Assembly: GCA_014529385.2 (NCBI GenBank)
Contig: CM043967.1
Coordinates: forward strand, 130,693,182 to 130,757,181
DNA length: 64,000 nucleotides
From: Adiantum capillus-veneris
Taxonomy: Eukaryota; Streptophyta; Polypodiopsida; Polypodiales; Pteridaceae
Reading direction: 5' to 3'
Made by a program: the position numbers and the translations under genes. Of this stretch, positions 10,912-22,838 are shown in pieces. Under the pieces are notes generated by a model, which was given only the letters and a program-made list of their open reading frames with translations, had not been told where the DNA came from and did not search any database. The first letter of the stretch is position 1, and the number at the start of each line of letters is the position of its first letter.

Positions 10912-12674
10912 CCAACAAGAGGCTATGCATAGATGCCAGTCTCTCTTTTACATGATCTTTCTCAACCAAACTATGCTTCAAAATGAACTCCAACGAAGGA
11001 AGCATCACATTAATCGGCATAACACACTCTTCTCCATATACCAAATGAAATGGAGTGAAGCCTGTGGATGATTTTTGAGTCACTCCACATGCCCACAATG
11101 CCCTCTCCAAATACATATCCCAATCTTTTGGATGTTCTTCCACAAGCTTGAACAATATCTTCTGTAAAACTCCATTGAATGCCTCCACCAACCCATTGCA
11201 TTGTGGATGATAAGGAGTAGCATACCTATGTTTGATTTCAAATTTCTCCACCAATTCAGTGATAAGATTATTCCTAAACTCTTTCCCTTGATCACTTACA
11301 AGCTCCAACGGCACTCCAAATCTATAACATATGCAATCAAAGATAAAGCTGCATACATCTTTGCTTGTAGCCCCTCTACTAGCCTTTGCTTCTGGCCATC
11401 TTGTCATATAATCCACTGCACTAAGTATGTAGTGCTTCCCATTTCTAGTGCCTGGAAGAGGACCAATTACATCCACACCCCACTTCTCAAATGTCCCATA
11501 GCTTACAATGTGTCTCAAAGGCTCAGGCATCAGCTTTCTCTTTTGATATATTTGGCACTCGTCACAGCTTCTACACCAATGCACAACATCCCTATTCATA
11601 CTTGGCCACATAAGTTGAGCATTCAATACTTTTCTTCTTGTAATTTCCACTCCAAAATGGCCTCCACATCCTTCCTCATGACATGCTTTTAAGCAATCAA
11701 AAACTTCATCATGGTAGAGAACTCTTCTCATGACACCATCAGCCCCCTTGTGATACATTTGCTCTCCAATCAAGACATACCTCATAGCTCTTCGTGTGAT
11801 TGCATGCCTTTGTTGAGAAGCCAATCCCTTTCTTGAAAAACCCGTTTGCAACACATGTTCTTCCTCATGGAGGGATTCCCTTCCAAGATACCTTGGCTCT
11901 CTAATTATGACCGCATGCACATCCTTTGTGAACACCTGTTCCGCCAACTCATGAGCCCTTACATTCATATTTTGTGGTACATGCCATATTTGAAAGGAAG
12001 TAAAAGACTTTAACAACTTCCTCACTTTGAAAAACCAGCCCTTCATGCCTTCTTGATTTACCTTCCAGGTACCTTGAACTTGCAGCACAATCAACATAGA
12101 ATCACCTTTGATTAAAAGCCTCCTTACATGTCTTTTGACACATTCTTCCAGGCCCAAATAGAGGCTTGCATACTCAGCCTCATTATTACTCTTTACATCC
12201 ACTTCTTGGCTTCCAAACCAGCACTCGATGCCATTTTTATCCACAAATATATAACCAATAGTGCCCTTATTAATGCTCCTTTTGAAAGCCCCGTCAAAGT
12301 ATAAGGTACCCTCTACATCCTGAAGCTCCGCATGCATAGTTGGGATTGGTGCTATCTTCTTTTCCAAATCTTTCTTCAACTCACTCCTTGCATGAATCTC
12401 TTTAAAAGTGAGCATATCCGCCATATTTGCTCTCACACTATCCTCCTTAGTAAAGCTCATGTCAAATTGTTGCAAGCTAAGTATCCACTTTTGCAATTTA
12501 GGACTATCCCCAGGATACCTTAGTGCATGAGGCAATAAACTACATGATGTTAACACCACAAAAGGCTTACAAATAAGATAAGATTTCAGCCTACCAATGC
12601 CCAAACCAATCGCTCGATCTCATGCCAAGATTTTTGTGCATCATTCTTCACTTTGCTTATGTAGTAAACCGGCC
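10912..12674 (-). pseudogene. Element C RNase H, archaeal-type RNase H and integrase
   Basis: A long open frame from about 12604 to the D insertion. It begins with the end of the first RNase H (LKSYLICKPFVVLTS). The second RNase H domain spans about 12330-11930: YFDGAFK with the first Asp, SNNEAEYASL with Glu, KGDSMLIV with Asp. The integrase follows: HEEGCGGHFG and CRSCDEC as the HHCC finger, WGVDVIGPLP, VSDQGKEF and YHPQCNGLVEAFN as the DDE core, then TPFHLVYGEE. It is cut at 10912 by D. Between 12604 and 12674 two frame changes, one at an A9 run near 12688, separate it from RT. The domain set places C in the Tat lineage. Confidence 0.9.
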
Positions 12675-14369
12675 TCATATAAGATTTTTTTTTCCTTTTT
12701 GCATCAATACTGCACCAATAGCATGCTCACCCACGCTCAAGCTCAAGTAAAACATTTCATCCCAACAAGGAGGCATCATCAAAGGTAATGTAGATAGATT
12801 TTCCTTGACATCCTCAAAAGCCGTTTGCTCATGCTCAGTCCAAAGAAAAGGGTCTTTTTGTGTTGCTTCTTGCAAAGGGTGTACATATTCAGCAAGCATA
12901 CAAAAAGACCTTGACAAGTACCTTAGCTTTTGTACAAAACTCATCAATTCCTTTGTACTTTTAGGACTCTCCATCATAAGCAAACATTCCACTTTTGCAG
13001 GATCTGGAGCTATCCCATTCTCACTAACCTCATGGCTAAGAAGTATCACTCTAGCTCTTGCAATTTTACATTTCAAAGGATTGAGTTGACCCCCATCATC
13101 ATCAATCCTTTTAAACACCATATCAAGATTTTTCACATGAAGCATTCTATCACTGTAAACACAAAAATCATCCATAAAGACTTTTACAAAGCTTCCAAGG
13201 TAAGGCCCCAATACTTTTTCCATCCAACTTTGGAAGCTCGCATAAGAATTCATCAAGCCAAAGGGCATCACCCTATAGCAAAACACTCCCCATGCGGTCA
13301 AAAATCTGGTCTTCTTTTGATCTTCATATGCAATCCCAATTTGAAAATACCCACTAAACCCATCACATACCGAATATCTCTCATGACCTGCAACAGTGTC
13401 CAAAATCTCATCCTGAAAGGGAAGGGGATAGTGATGCCGCTTTGTTGCCGCATTCAATGGCTTATAGTCCACACATATTCTCCATTTATTTCCCTTTTTT
13501 GGAACTATAACCACAGGGGAAACCCATTCTGCATCATCCACAAGGTAGATAAAACCAGCTTGCAAAAGCTTACTCACCTCTATCTCGATTACCTTTCGTT
13601 GAATGGTACCCAATCTCCTTAGCTTTTGAGCAACAGGCTTTGCACCTCCTTTAAGCTTTATTTCGTGAACAACACTCTTTGTTCCCCTCATTTGAGCATA
13701 ATCTTTGGCAAACAACTTGGGATACTTATCAAACAATGCATCATATGCTTCTCTCTCACGACTAGTCAGGTCACCTGCAAGCATATCCATTAATTCAGCT
13801 TTTGGTACATTCGGATCATGATCATCCCCATGGTCATTTTTTGATCTCATAGAATCCCCTTTATCACAATTTTCATCATATACATGTATCCCACAAAGAT
13901 CTACATCAAGATCAAGAAGACTTTGATCATAAACCTCATCGTCAGTACATGTAGAGGATGCACTAGAAGAACTGTCACACATGTCATAAGTGGATGGTGA
14001 TAAATCTTGATGCACAGCTGGTTCATCATCAATTTCCAGCACCTTACATGTTTTCATATCATATCTAATCCTCTTCTCTTTAGGCCTGTCCACAAAGAGG
14101 TCAATACATCCCCTGTACCAGTCCTGTCGTGACCTCATAGCAATCAACCAAGGTCTACCCAATATAACTGGATATGCCCCAAGCTTTGCAGGCATCACAT
14201 GAATGTCCATGACAGCCCTTTGACCCAAAACATTAAGCTCCAAGTCAAGAATAACTCCCAAGCATTTCACTCTACTACTATTTGCCATCTTCACACTGAA
14301 CAAGGATTTGCCTGTGAGCTGCAATCCTAATTGCTGCATTGTTTCCTCTGTCATAACGCACACTTGGGC
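12675..14369 (-). pseudogene. Element C protease and reverse transcriptase
   Basis: A 562-codon open stretch preceded in frame by a TGA at about 14370-14372. The protease core (MDG, then AQVCVMTE) spans that stop, which replaces a glycine codon, and continues with GAYPVILGRPW. An acidic linker follows, then RT from about 13690: WVSPVVIVPKKG, ICVDYKPLN, YHYPLPF, MPFGLMN and the catalytic FMDDFCVYS near 13170-13190. The connection and the start of RNase H end in an A-rich slip (KGKK) at about 12690. Apart from the nonsense codon and the homopolymer shift the domains look intact, which fits a young element. Confidence 0.9.
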
Positions 14370-15881
14370 TCAACCATCCATGTACGCCTTATTCACCCTC
14401 CTTCCATGTATCCAAGCATCAACCACAGGAAAAACATCAGTAACTTTATGAAGCTGCACTACATGTGCATCGCGTGTCTTTACCTTCACCCTTCTAACAC
14501 TAGCTAGTTTATGCCAGTGCCTTCTCATACTTGAGCTCAAATGCAAGAGTTGCCCATATGATATGTCGGCCCTCTTGTTCTTCAAGTCTTCTAAGAGATT
14601 GTATGTTGATTGACCCTTCCCAAGCTGAAAATCATCCATGCCTATCTTCCTTCTTCTTGCCCTTACCTTTGCCTGCTTACTACTTTCAGCCTCTTCCATA
14701 GGTGCCTTGCCTTTATCTACATCTCTCCTTGGCTTTGTCCTTGCTCTTTCCTCTTTGAAAAGGCCTTCACTCCCTGATTTTTGTGCCCTTGTTCTCTTAT
14801 TTGCAAAGACATCAACCTCATCATCTTCATCTCCCTCCTCAACTGCCTCCAAAATTCCTACGTTAAATTGTGGAGGTGCTTGAGCTTGATTTTGTCCCTG
14901 TTGTTGTGCAAGTCCTTGACCTTGGAGAGATTGCACATTTCCATTTACATTGCCTTAATTGCCTATTTGTCTTTGTATGATAGGATATATACCTCCTGGA
15001 TCTCTCCTTGGTTGATTGCAATTGGGCGATATATGCCCTCTCTCCCCACAATTGTAACACATCACATTATCACCTCTATTCCTTTGAGGCCGTTCTCCTT
15101 GAGGTCTTCTTACTTGTTGTTGGATAGCTTGCATAGCAAGGTTGAGGTTTCCTATTTGCTCTGTCAATCTTTGAATGTCCTGGTGAAAGGATTCCTGTCC
15201 TCTATTGTCCACTCTTGGAGCTTCTACATGGATTTCCCTTTCAACATGCTTATCCAAAGGCAAAGGCTCGACCACATTATTTGTTGATGCATAACCATCC
15301 CTTTGATGTACATTTGCTTCTCTTTCCCTATTTGCCATTTCATGCCTTCTCACCTTCTTTCTCCATTGCTCTCTAGCAACCTTCACTGCCTCATTGTAGG
15401 TCCCTGGGTCCTTGAGCTCCACCTTGTCTCTAATGCTTTGATGTAAGACAACCACAAACCTATCTTTCTTCAAGAAATCAGGGGGCATTTGATTCTCTTC
15501 AAGTCCCTTTATGATCTTTCTCCAACAAGCTTCAAACCTGTTTATGTGCACATTGATGTCTTCATGTTCTCCTTGTTGCAGCTTGCTTAGCTCTCTCCAC
15601 AAATACTCAGGATCATCCTCCTTCTCAAACTCTTCTCTCAAGGAATGAGAAATAAGATTCCAATCTCCCTTTACACCACCTTCAAGCCTATCTTCATACC
15701 ATTCACGTGCTTCACCTTCAAGTAGCAAACTCACCAAACGTACCTTGAATGCACCATCGTCCCTATTGCTCTTCAATGCAATCAATTCGATCCTTCGGAT
15801 GAACTTGTCCACATCTTCTCCTTTCCCACCCTTGAAGACTTCATACCCATCTCCCGCCATAGGCCTTGAGTTGATCTTCAA
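14370..15881 (-). pseudogene. Element C gag
   Basis: Gag starts near 15881 (MKINSRPM; another in-frame Met follows at MAGDG). The capsid part includes FIRRIELIAL and EGEAREWYEDRL, the usual Ty3 gag pattern. An intact zinc knuckle, CYNCGERGHISPNC, lies near 15050. A TAA at 14955-14957 interrupts the frame, which then continues without a shift as an acidic then basic linker to 14370, just before the protease. Gag forms the particle and binds element RNA. Only the nonsense codon separates it from one continuous Gag-Pol frame, the usual Tat arrangement. Confidence 0.87.
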
Positions 15882-15930
15882 ATGGATGCCAATCTGTAGA
15901 TCAAAACCCTGTTAGAAGGATTATCTTCTC

Positions 15931-15946
15931 CTCAGTGGGGGCACCA
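15931..15946 (-). other. Primer binding site of element C
   Basis: In element orientation TGGTGCCCCCACTGAG starts five bases after the 5' LTR. Element H has TGGTGCCCCCATTGAG at 53716, also before a Tat-like gag. The shared position supports a primer site. I cannot name the tRNA. Confidence 0.7.
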
Positions 15947-15951
15947 GTTTA

Positions 15952-16970
15952 TGTGAAGGAGTGGGGGGTTGGCCTCTACAACACCTCAAACCAACACCAA
16001 GAAAAGAGGATGAAGAGTATAGATCTCTCAAGATAATATGGGCTGATCTTCTCTCACGAATTTTCTCAATTTCACACACACTCAACCTCGACTAGCTCCG
16101 ACTAGCTTCCCTCTACACCGCTACAACTCCTGCTACACTCCATTGCACTCAAAGACACCAAGGAAGCAATAAAATCAAGGAAAAAAGTGAGAAAAAAACC
16201 ATGGAAATCTCTGCACTTTTGACCATAACTCAAAGAGCTTCACTTCTTTTCAAACGCCCTTCCATGTGCTAGTAGGGCTTCCATAGGCGCTCCAATATAT
16301 ACACATAGCTTGACCAAAACCCACTCAAATCAAGCTTAATTTGAAAACCCACAAAGTTCAGCAAAAAAATTCAAAAAAGGTGATGGAAAACTTGGGGGAA
16401 ACCTTGCCCTTTGATATATGTACAAGCAAGGCATTGCAGCACATAGTTTACCCTCGACTAGCTGCACCACAAGGAGCTGCACACACCATAGCCACCATAC
16501 CTCAAAACAAGATGAAGAGAGGTCAATATGCAGAGCTAAGCACCCACTTTCATCAGCCCATTGAGGAGAGACACACTCTCAACTCACCACATCGGGCCCT
16601 CGACTAGCAAGACAGGCTGCTCTACTCCCAAACGCCTCTATCCCTCGCGGCAATCAGGGCTTCTTGCTGCTAGATCTTCCTCTGTCAAATCCCCCACTCA
16701 TTCATGACCTCAAGCTGATAAAAACTCCATTTTGTTCATATTTTTCAAGTACTAAGTGACTCTTTCAAGTCTCAACACGTCTATGTACAAAAACAGCAAA
16801 ACTATGCACCCCGCACAACTGGCCCGCATGCGTAGAGACAGCTGGCACACACCGCCTTTGTACACTTTGTACAAGCATGCTTTATTTACATATAAGGGAC
16901 CCAAAAGCATTAAAAAACCCTTTCCAAATTCTTTAAGGTGGCTTGCATCATTCTGTAAAAACACGTCACA
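15952..16970 (-). repeat. 5' LTR of element C (1019 bp)
   Basis: Starts TGTGAAGG and ends CGTCACA in plus orientation, followed by ACGT of the target duplication. It is collinear with 6556-7574. Differences seen by eye (for example near 15961, 15969, 16131, 16293 and 16687) total about nine. The two copies agree even in their spurious short frames. Confidence 0.92.
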
Positions 16971-17870
16971 ACGTCATGATGCTCAAGAGTACGTACTAAA
17001 CTATAAGGCAGAGAGACTCAAGGTAGGTGGCCTTTTACATCCTTTGGAGATTCCACAAGGTAAGTGGGAGAGTATCTCTATGGATTTTGTAGTAGGACTA
17101 CCTACTAAAAATCGTGGCCATGATGCCATATGGGTAATGGTAGACCATCCCACCAAGATGGGTCGATTCATTCTTATTAAGACTACGGTTAAGACACCGG
17201 AATTAGCAAGGCTATTTGTAGAGCATATATATAAACTCTACAGTCTCCCAGCTAGTATCATTAGTGACAGAGATCAAAAGTTCGATAATCACTTCTAGAG
17301 AGCTGTGTTCCAAAAGTTGGAAACTACACTTAATTTAAGTAGTACGGCTGATCATCCAAAAACGGATGGTCAAACAGAAAGAGTTAATTAAGTACTAGAG
17401 GATATGCTATGAGTGTATGTTAGCAAGAAGCAAACCGATTGGGAAGACTACTTACCTATATTGGAATTTTTTTATAATAGTTCAAAGCATGTGACTACAG
17501 GGTTTAGTCCATTTATGCTTTTGTATGGATTTCAACCTAGATCACCCGTTACGGTGGGGTTGGCTAAGGAGAAGATACAACAAGCGAAGTATTTTCTCCA
17601 AGACCATTTTGACATGCTTCGAGTTGCTCGACAGAATGTTAAGCAAGCTCAAGATCTATATAAGAAGTACACAGATGAGCATCGTTGTCTTGCTACTTTT
17701 GAAGAAGGAGACAAGGTTTTCCTCAAAGTTTCGGAGCATTCAGAAAGTCTGAAGATGGGAAAAGTTGCTAAACTTTCACCACGCTATTGTGGACCATTTA
17801 CCATTCTCAAATGTATAGGTCAAGTGGCCTATAAGTTAGCTCTTCCAGAGCACTCATGAGTTCATCCTGT
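16971..17870 (+). pseudogene. Element B integrase, core and C-terminal part
   Basis: Continuation of the integrase of B after element C. From 16998 comes YKAERLKVGG, then the core with ISMDFVVGLP, ISDRD and, after a TAG at about 17296, HPKTDGQTERVN with the catalytic Glu. A TAA and TGA near 17390-17412 interrupt it. The frame from 17413 gives EFFYNSSKHVTTGFSPF, a coiled basic segment, and the GPF module LSPRYCGPFTI near 17780. The CxxC of the zinc finger is absent where it should precede KAERLK. The domain would insert element cDNA; here it is inactive. Confidence 0.87.
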
Positions 17871-18140
17871 TTTTCATGTTAGCCGATTAAGAAAACAGCT
17901 AGGATAGAATGATAATGTCATTGACACAGGTGTGTTAGTTGACCTTATTGAACCACCAAGCATCCCTCATGAGCCCAAAAAGATTTTGGATTCTCATGAG
18001 CTTCACACCAGACGTCAGTCAGACGACATGTGTTGGTAAAATGGCTAGATAGACCTGAAGAAGGTTCTACATGGGAGAATGTCTCCGCACTTAAGAAACG
18101 TTTTCCTACGTTCATTTTTGAGGACGAAAATGATTCTCCA
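17871..18140 (+). pseudogene. Element B chromodomain region
   Basis: After the HPVFHVSRLRKQL motif that closes chromovirus integrases, a decayed frame shows KKILDSHELHTR. After a frame change near 18015-18030 it shows LVKWLDRPEEGSTWE, then LKKRFPTF. That is the strand-helix pattern of a chromodomain (ILDSR, then LVKW, then STWE, then F). Chromodomains of plant chromoviruses bind chromatin marks and steer insertion. The frameshift and a TAG at about 17905 make it non-coding now. Confidence 0.78.
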
Positions 18141-18153
18141 AGGGGGGGGTTAA
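18141..18153 (+). other. Polypurine tract of element B
   Basis: AGGGGGGGGTTAA immediately precedes the 3' LTR TG at 18154. Confidence 0.8.
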
Positions 18154-18276
18154 TGTAAGGACATGGGTCCTATGGGCAAGGCCACCGGCACGGCCAGATA
18201 GTGTGTACACTAGGGGGAGGCTATAAGATAGCACGGTTGGGTGGAGACTACCACACGCATTACCACCGCCCTTTCA
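18154..18276 (+). repeat. 3' LTR of element B (123 bp)
   Basis: Starts TGTAAGGACATGGG, ends CGCCCTTTCA, matches 1373-1495, and is followed by GTAGA. Confidence 0.88.
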
Positions 18277-19495
18277 GTAGAGAACCGTGAGGAAGACTCA
18301 AGAGGCAATAGTTGCATCATGTGCACTGCTTTCTCCTTGCCGTGAGCAGCAGATTTTCCCTTGGGACAATCCTTTTTGCCATGGCCGCTTCCCAAACATT
18401 GCAAGCATAACTTCTCTTTTCTAGCCTTATCAAAGTCCTCAGGAGAGAGAGGACCACGGGACCCCTTGGGGTTTTTAGTTGCTTCAAAATTGGCTACTAT
18501 AAATTTTCTTTTATTGTACCCATACTGTGTGCGTGTATTACCGTGTGTATTAGCAGGCACGTGATTATTATGTGATTACTTTTCATCTGGATCATCATGA
18601 ATGTATGCTTTCACTATGGCCTCCTCAAGTGTTTTAGGGTCCTGAGTCTTGACCTGCTTCTTAAGCTTGGGTGGAAGACTACAGATAAACCCACGTACTT
18701 GTTGAAAGGTGTCTAGTGCTTCCAACTTGAGGATAACATCTTGATAGTGAGAAATATATTCAAGTAATGATGGGTGTTGGCGCATGGAACGCATGTCCCA
18801 AACCGTCCAATTTTGATCTGCCTCATTTGTAGGAAAAAATTCTTTTTGAAACATAGCCTCAAAGGCTGCCCAACTCTGTGGTATGATATTCTTCTCCTTG
18901 AGAGACATCCACCATTTCTAGGCCTTGCCTTCCAGAGTCAAACTTGTTTGTAGTGCTTTGATTGCATTCGGAGTACGTCGAAAGGCGTGAATTTCATCCC
19001 ACTTGCTGAGAAAGATATTCACTGCATCCTTATTGCGATCTCAGTCCTCTCCCTTAAAAGTCGGTGGTTTGGTGTTTTTTGAAAACTCGTCCACCTCCTT
19101 TGCAGTGAGAGTGTGCAAAGAAACGGAGATGGACCTTGTCCATGATCAGAAGGGCCTTGCCCCTGATTGGCAGCGTGCTCATGCATCTGTGTGTCAACAG
19201 GGCCCTTTGCCTGCTGCTGCATAAATTGTATCACTAACGTGGATACTTTAATGACATTTTCATTTAAAGATGCAAAATTTCCTTCCATTGTTGAGATGTA
19301 TGTCTGAAGTGCACAAAATTCATAAGCGTCATCACCTCCCGAAGCGTCGTGGGCACCCTCCGTGAGAGTATTCGGCCGCGAGCCATCATGGGAAGGATCT
19401 AGTGTATGATGCTCGAAATCAGGGTCATATTGATATCTGAATACATGGCAACACTGTGCAGTGTAAGAAAGAGAAAGAAGAATACCTTGATTCAA
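18277..19495 (-). pseudogene. Element A gag
   Basis: Minus-strand gag of the outermost element. From 19495 to 19019 is the N-terminal part (EFCALQTYISTME, SLNENV), which resembles the gag start of G at 50900. Near 18908-18576 is the capsid part (SWAAFEAMFQKEF, TNEADQNW). A stop near 18570 precedes the basic region, and the zinc knuckle CLQCLGSGHGKKDC lies near 18390-18430, intact. The frame ends at the junction with the B LTR at 18277-18282, exactly where the protease at 1370 should follow. Frame breaks near 18910-19040 also occur. Confidence 0.83.
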
Positions 19496-19752
19496 AACAA
19501 CAATCCCGTAGCCGTAGTATTCACCACAAACAGTAATTAGCCGTGCTAATTACGTTGGTCATCAAAGCTTGAGTGAACCCGTAAGTCCACCCGTTCAATT
19601 GCACCGCTTGATCCCATCGCCTTTCCCCCTTGCAAGCGGGGTTGCCCACTCGAGAGTTACGTCGAGTTGCCTGTGTAGAGAAGCATCCCAACTCATGCAC
19701 ATGCAAGCTAAAGATAGGGGTGGCTCTCCATGCCTTGTGTCCCAAAAAATGA

Positions 19753-19767
19753 TTGGCTCTAATACCA
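19753..19767 (-). other. Primer binding site of element A (tRNA-iMet type)
   Basis: In minus orientation TGGTATTAGAGCCAA, one base from the initiator-Met site TGGTATCAGAGCCA. It fixes the inner edge of the 5' LTR of element A. Confidence 0.78.
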
Positions 19768-19927
19768 GTATAAGACCTAGGGTAGCTAGACCTTAGGATC
19801 CTCCTCCCAACCTCACATTATAAAGGTAGGCTCCTAGCCTCTTGCCCTAGACGGATCCCCTGTTCACACTGCCTAGCCTGGCCCTGGCCGTAGTCCATGA
19901 CTCCCTGGATTTGCCCTTGTCCTGACA
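19768..19927 (-). repeat. Probable 5' LTR of element A (about 160 bp)
   Basis: Between the primer site and a minus-strand TGTCAGGACAAGG (19915-19927) lies about 160 bp. The start resembles the LTR of B (TGTAAGGACATGG). A CTTTATAATGTG near 19808-19820 could be its TATA. The 3' LTR lies outside the window, so the outer edge rests on similarity only. Confidence 0.55.
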
Positions 19928-20183
19928 CTGAGGCCACTTCACCTCCCTCCATGAACCAGAGCTCTAAAAAAATCCCAAATACCAGCTCATTTCGGCCTCC
20001 GTTTCCACTATAGGCAATACTGCGTATGCTATTTTGTCATTTTGTGCAAAGATTTTGTCATTGCTATTTTCTTCATAACAGGTGCTTACGATCTTCTACG
20101 GTTTGTGCTATATAGCATGTTTTGTTCCCGCTTTCCTTCTCCTCTTTTTCCATGTAGTTTTCATATCAGGTGCAACCTTTACC

Positions 20184-21149
20184 ATGGCTGACAACAACAC
20201 AGATGTGTTCAAGATGTTTGCTACTGAGAACAGAGTGGATGGGGACAATTACCCTATGTGGGCTTATATGATGCAACATGTTCTTGTGTCAAAGGGCATT
20301 TGGAACATTGTGTAGGGCATTCATGTACGTCCTAGTTCTGAGAATACAGGCGATCTTGAGGATGTTACAGGTCTTGCTGCAAGGATTACCACTATTAGAG
20401 TTGTTTTCCCTACCGCTGATCAAGCTCATTGGGATGTAAAGGATGCACAGGCTCATGCATTGATTGCATTGTCTGCGAAGCGCACCATTACTCCTCACAT
20501 TTGTTCAGCAAAATCTGCAAAATAGGCTTAGGATATTCTAGTTGGTCTTTATGCAAGTCGCAATGAGGCTAAAATTGCATTGTTGTGTAAAGAACTGGAG
20601 TTGAAGATTATGTATGAGGAAGTTGACATGGACACTTTCCTTGCTGGTGTCAAGGATATCAATGAGCAACTTATTTCTGTAGGAGAAGTCATTTTAGACA
20701 GTTCCCTTGTGCAGACTGTTCTTAATGCCTTGCTAGATTCTTACCAGAATTTCGCTAGTACCTGGAGACTTATGACTCAAGGAGATCCTAAAGTTGTCAA
20801 ATTTGATGCATTATGCACATTTTTGTTGCAAGAGTCACTTTCCAAAAAAAAAACAGGACTAGACAGCTTGCACTTGAATAGGCCTTTATTGCTGCCCAAA
20901 GGAAAGGTGGTAACAGCAATGCAGCCACTTCTTATGGTTGTTCTCTGAGTGGAAAATCACTTGTTCCTAATGCTTCTGCTAGCAACAATTCGTACGGAAA
21001 TTTTGGTGATAAGGGCAAAAAAAAGATGCATTGCCATTATTGTAAAGCTGATGATCACTTGATCAAGGAGTGTCCTAAGTTGGAGGCCAAAGAGGCTAAG
21101 AAGAAAGAGGGTGGTTCCACTTCAAATGCTGGTTCCACTACAAATGCAT
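20184..21149 (+). pseudogene. Element E gag
   Basis: Starts MADNNTDVFKMF, the start shared with copia-2 (33638, minus) and copia-3 (43370). It continues as a UBN2-like copia gag (YPMWAYMMQHVL, then HALIALSAK, then LAGV.DINEQLI). TAG codons at about 20313 and 20523 break it. The zinc knuckle CHYCKADDHLIKEC near 21030-21070 is intact. The frame enters F at 21150 and resumes at 24149. Confidence 0.85.
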
Positions 21150-21877
21150 TGATAGCCGATTTTCGGAAATCAAGAAAAAAAAAAGGTTTATCTTTTCTCG
21201 GCCTGAAGCATGGAAACACCACCAGAGGGCTCGACTATTCCCCGATCAATCGGTGAGCCACAAATTCTCTCTTTCTTTTCCCTCGCCCTGCCATGGTCCA
21301 TGCGGCTTAGCTCTGGTGGCACCCCTGGCCATGGCCCGTCACTATCCATCATTAGCCCCGGCTTTCAAAACCGTGGCCACAAGAACCAACCCCAAGTAGG
21401 GGAGAGCACATTACCAAGAAAAATGATAAAAATTGTTTTTTAAACATTCAGCACCCCCTCTATGCTTAACCACCGGCGGGCCGCCACCAATTTGGCCACA
21501 CCTCTCTCCACTATCACCAGAAGACACAGGTCTCTCTCTCTCCTGCTTGGATACGCCAGTCCACCATCTCTCTCTTATCCCTGCTCCTCTGTCACCTAGC
21601 CCCAAAGGCCGCATAAAAACACACTGCCACTGTCATATTCCACTGGAGGGTCGCCATGCATGGACAAGATTTCTCTCTCTCTCTCTTGCATTATTTATAC
21701 ACACACACTTTAACATTTTTATTTCCTCTCTCTCTTAGCTCTCACTTGTACATACTCCACCGGCGGACCTCCATACCTCACCCCTCCCTCTTCCCTCTCG
21801 TCCACACTCCCTTGACCTCACTCTCCCCTCCCTCTCTCCCCCTTTGTTTTCCTCCCACCAGCAGGCCTGTGCTCTCT

Positions 21878-22722
<845 letters not shown>

Positions 22723-22812
22723 GTCTCCCCTCCCCTCGTCCAGCACCCGCTCCCTCCCTCTCTCTCATTATCGTTCTCCCTCTCTCTATTTCCCTGCACA
22801 GTAGGCACCATT

Positions 22813-22838
22813 AATATATATATATATATATATATATA
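22813..22838. repeat. (AT)n microsatellite in F
   Basis: About a dozen TA units just after the CT/CA block. Confidence 0.9.

Larger units (their letters stand above)
6556..16970 (-). mobile_element. Element C: Tat-like Ty3/gypsy with dual RNase H, inserted in B
   Basis: A minus-strand element with 1019-bp LTRs at 6556-7574 and 15952-16970. The LTRs differ at about 9 positions by eye, so it is the youngest dated insertion here. The flanks are ACGT at 6552-6555 and 16971-16974; removing the element and one ACGT leaves the integrase frame of B open. Internal order from the right is primer site, gag, protease, RT, RNase H, a second archaeal-type RNase H, integrase. An extra RNase H is the hallmark of the Tat lineage (Tat, Ogre, Retand). 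It is dead through two nonsense codons, two frameshifts and insertion of solo LTR D. Its left end also carries 308 bp of copied host DNA. Confidence 0.9.
1373..18276 (+). mobile_element. Element B: chromovirus-type Ty3/gypsy retrotransposon with 123-bp LTRs
   Basis: A full-length but dead plus-strand gypsy inserted into element A. Both ends carry a 123-bp LTR beginning TG and ending CA. The 5' LTR is followed by an initiator-methionine tRNA primer site and the 3' LTR is preceded by a G-rich polypurine tract. The flanks give an imperfect 5-bp target duplication, ATAGA at 1368-1372 and GTAGA at 18277-18281. Internal order is leader, gag, protease, RT, RNase H, integrase and chromodomain. The integrase is split at 6555 by element C. 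Without nested DNA the element is about 6.5 kb. LTRs this short recall the Reina or Galadriel chromovirus clades, but that assignment is a guess. Confidence 0.88.

Noticed and set aside
12930-13622. 230-codon plus-strand frame
   Set aside because: Antisense shadow of the RT of element C.
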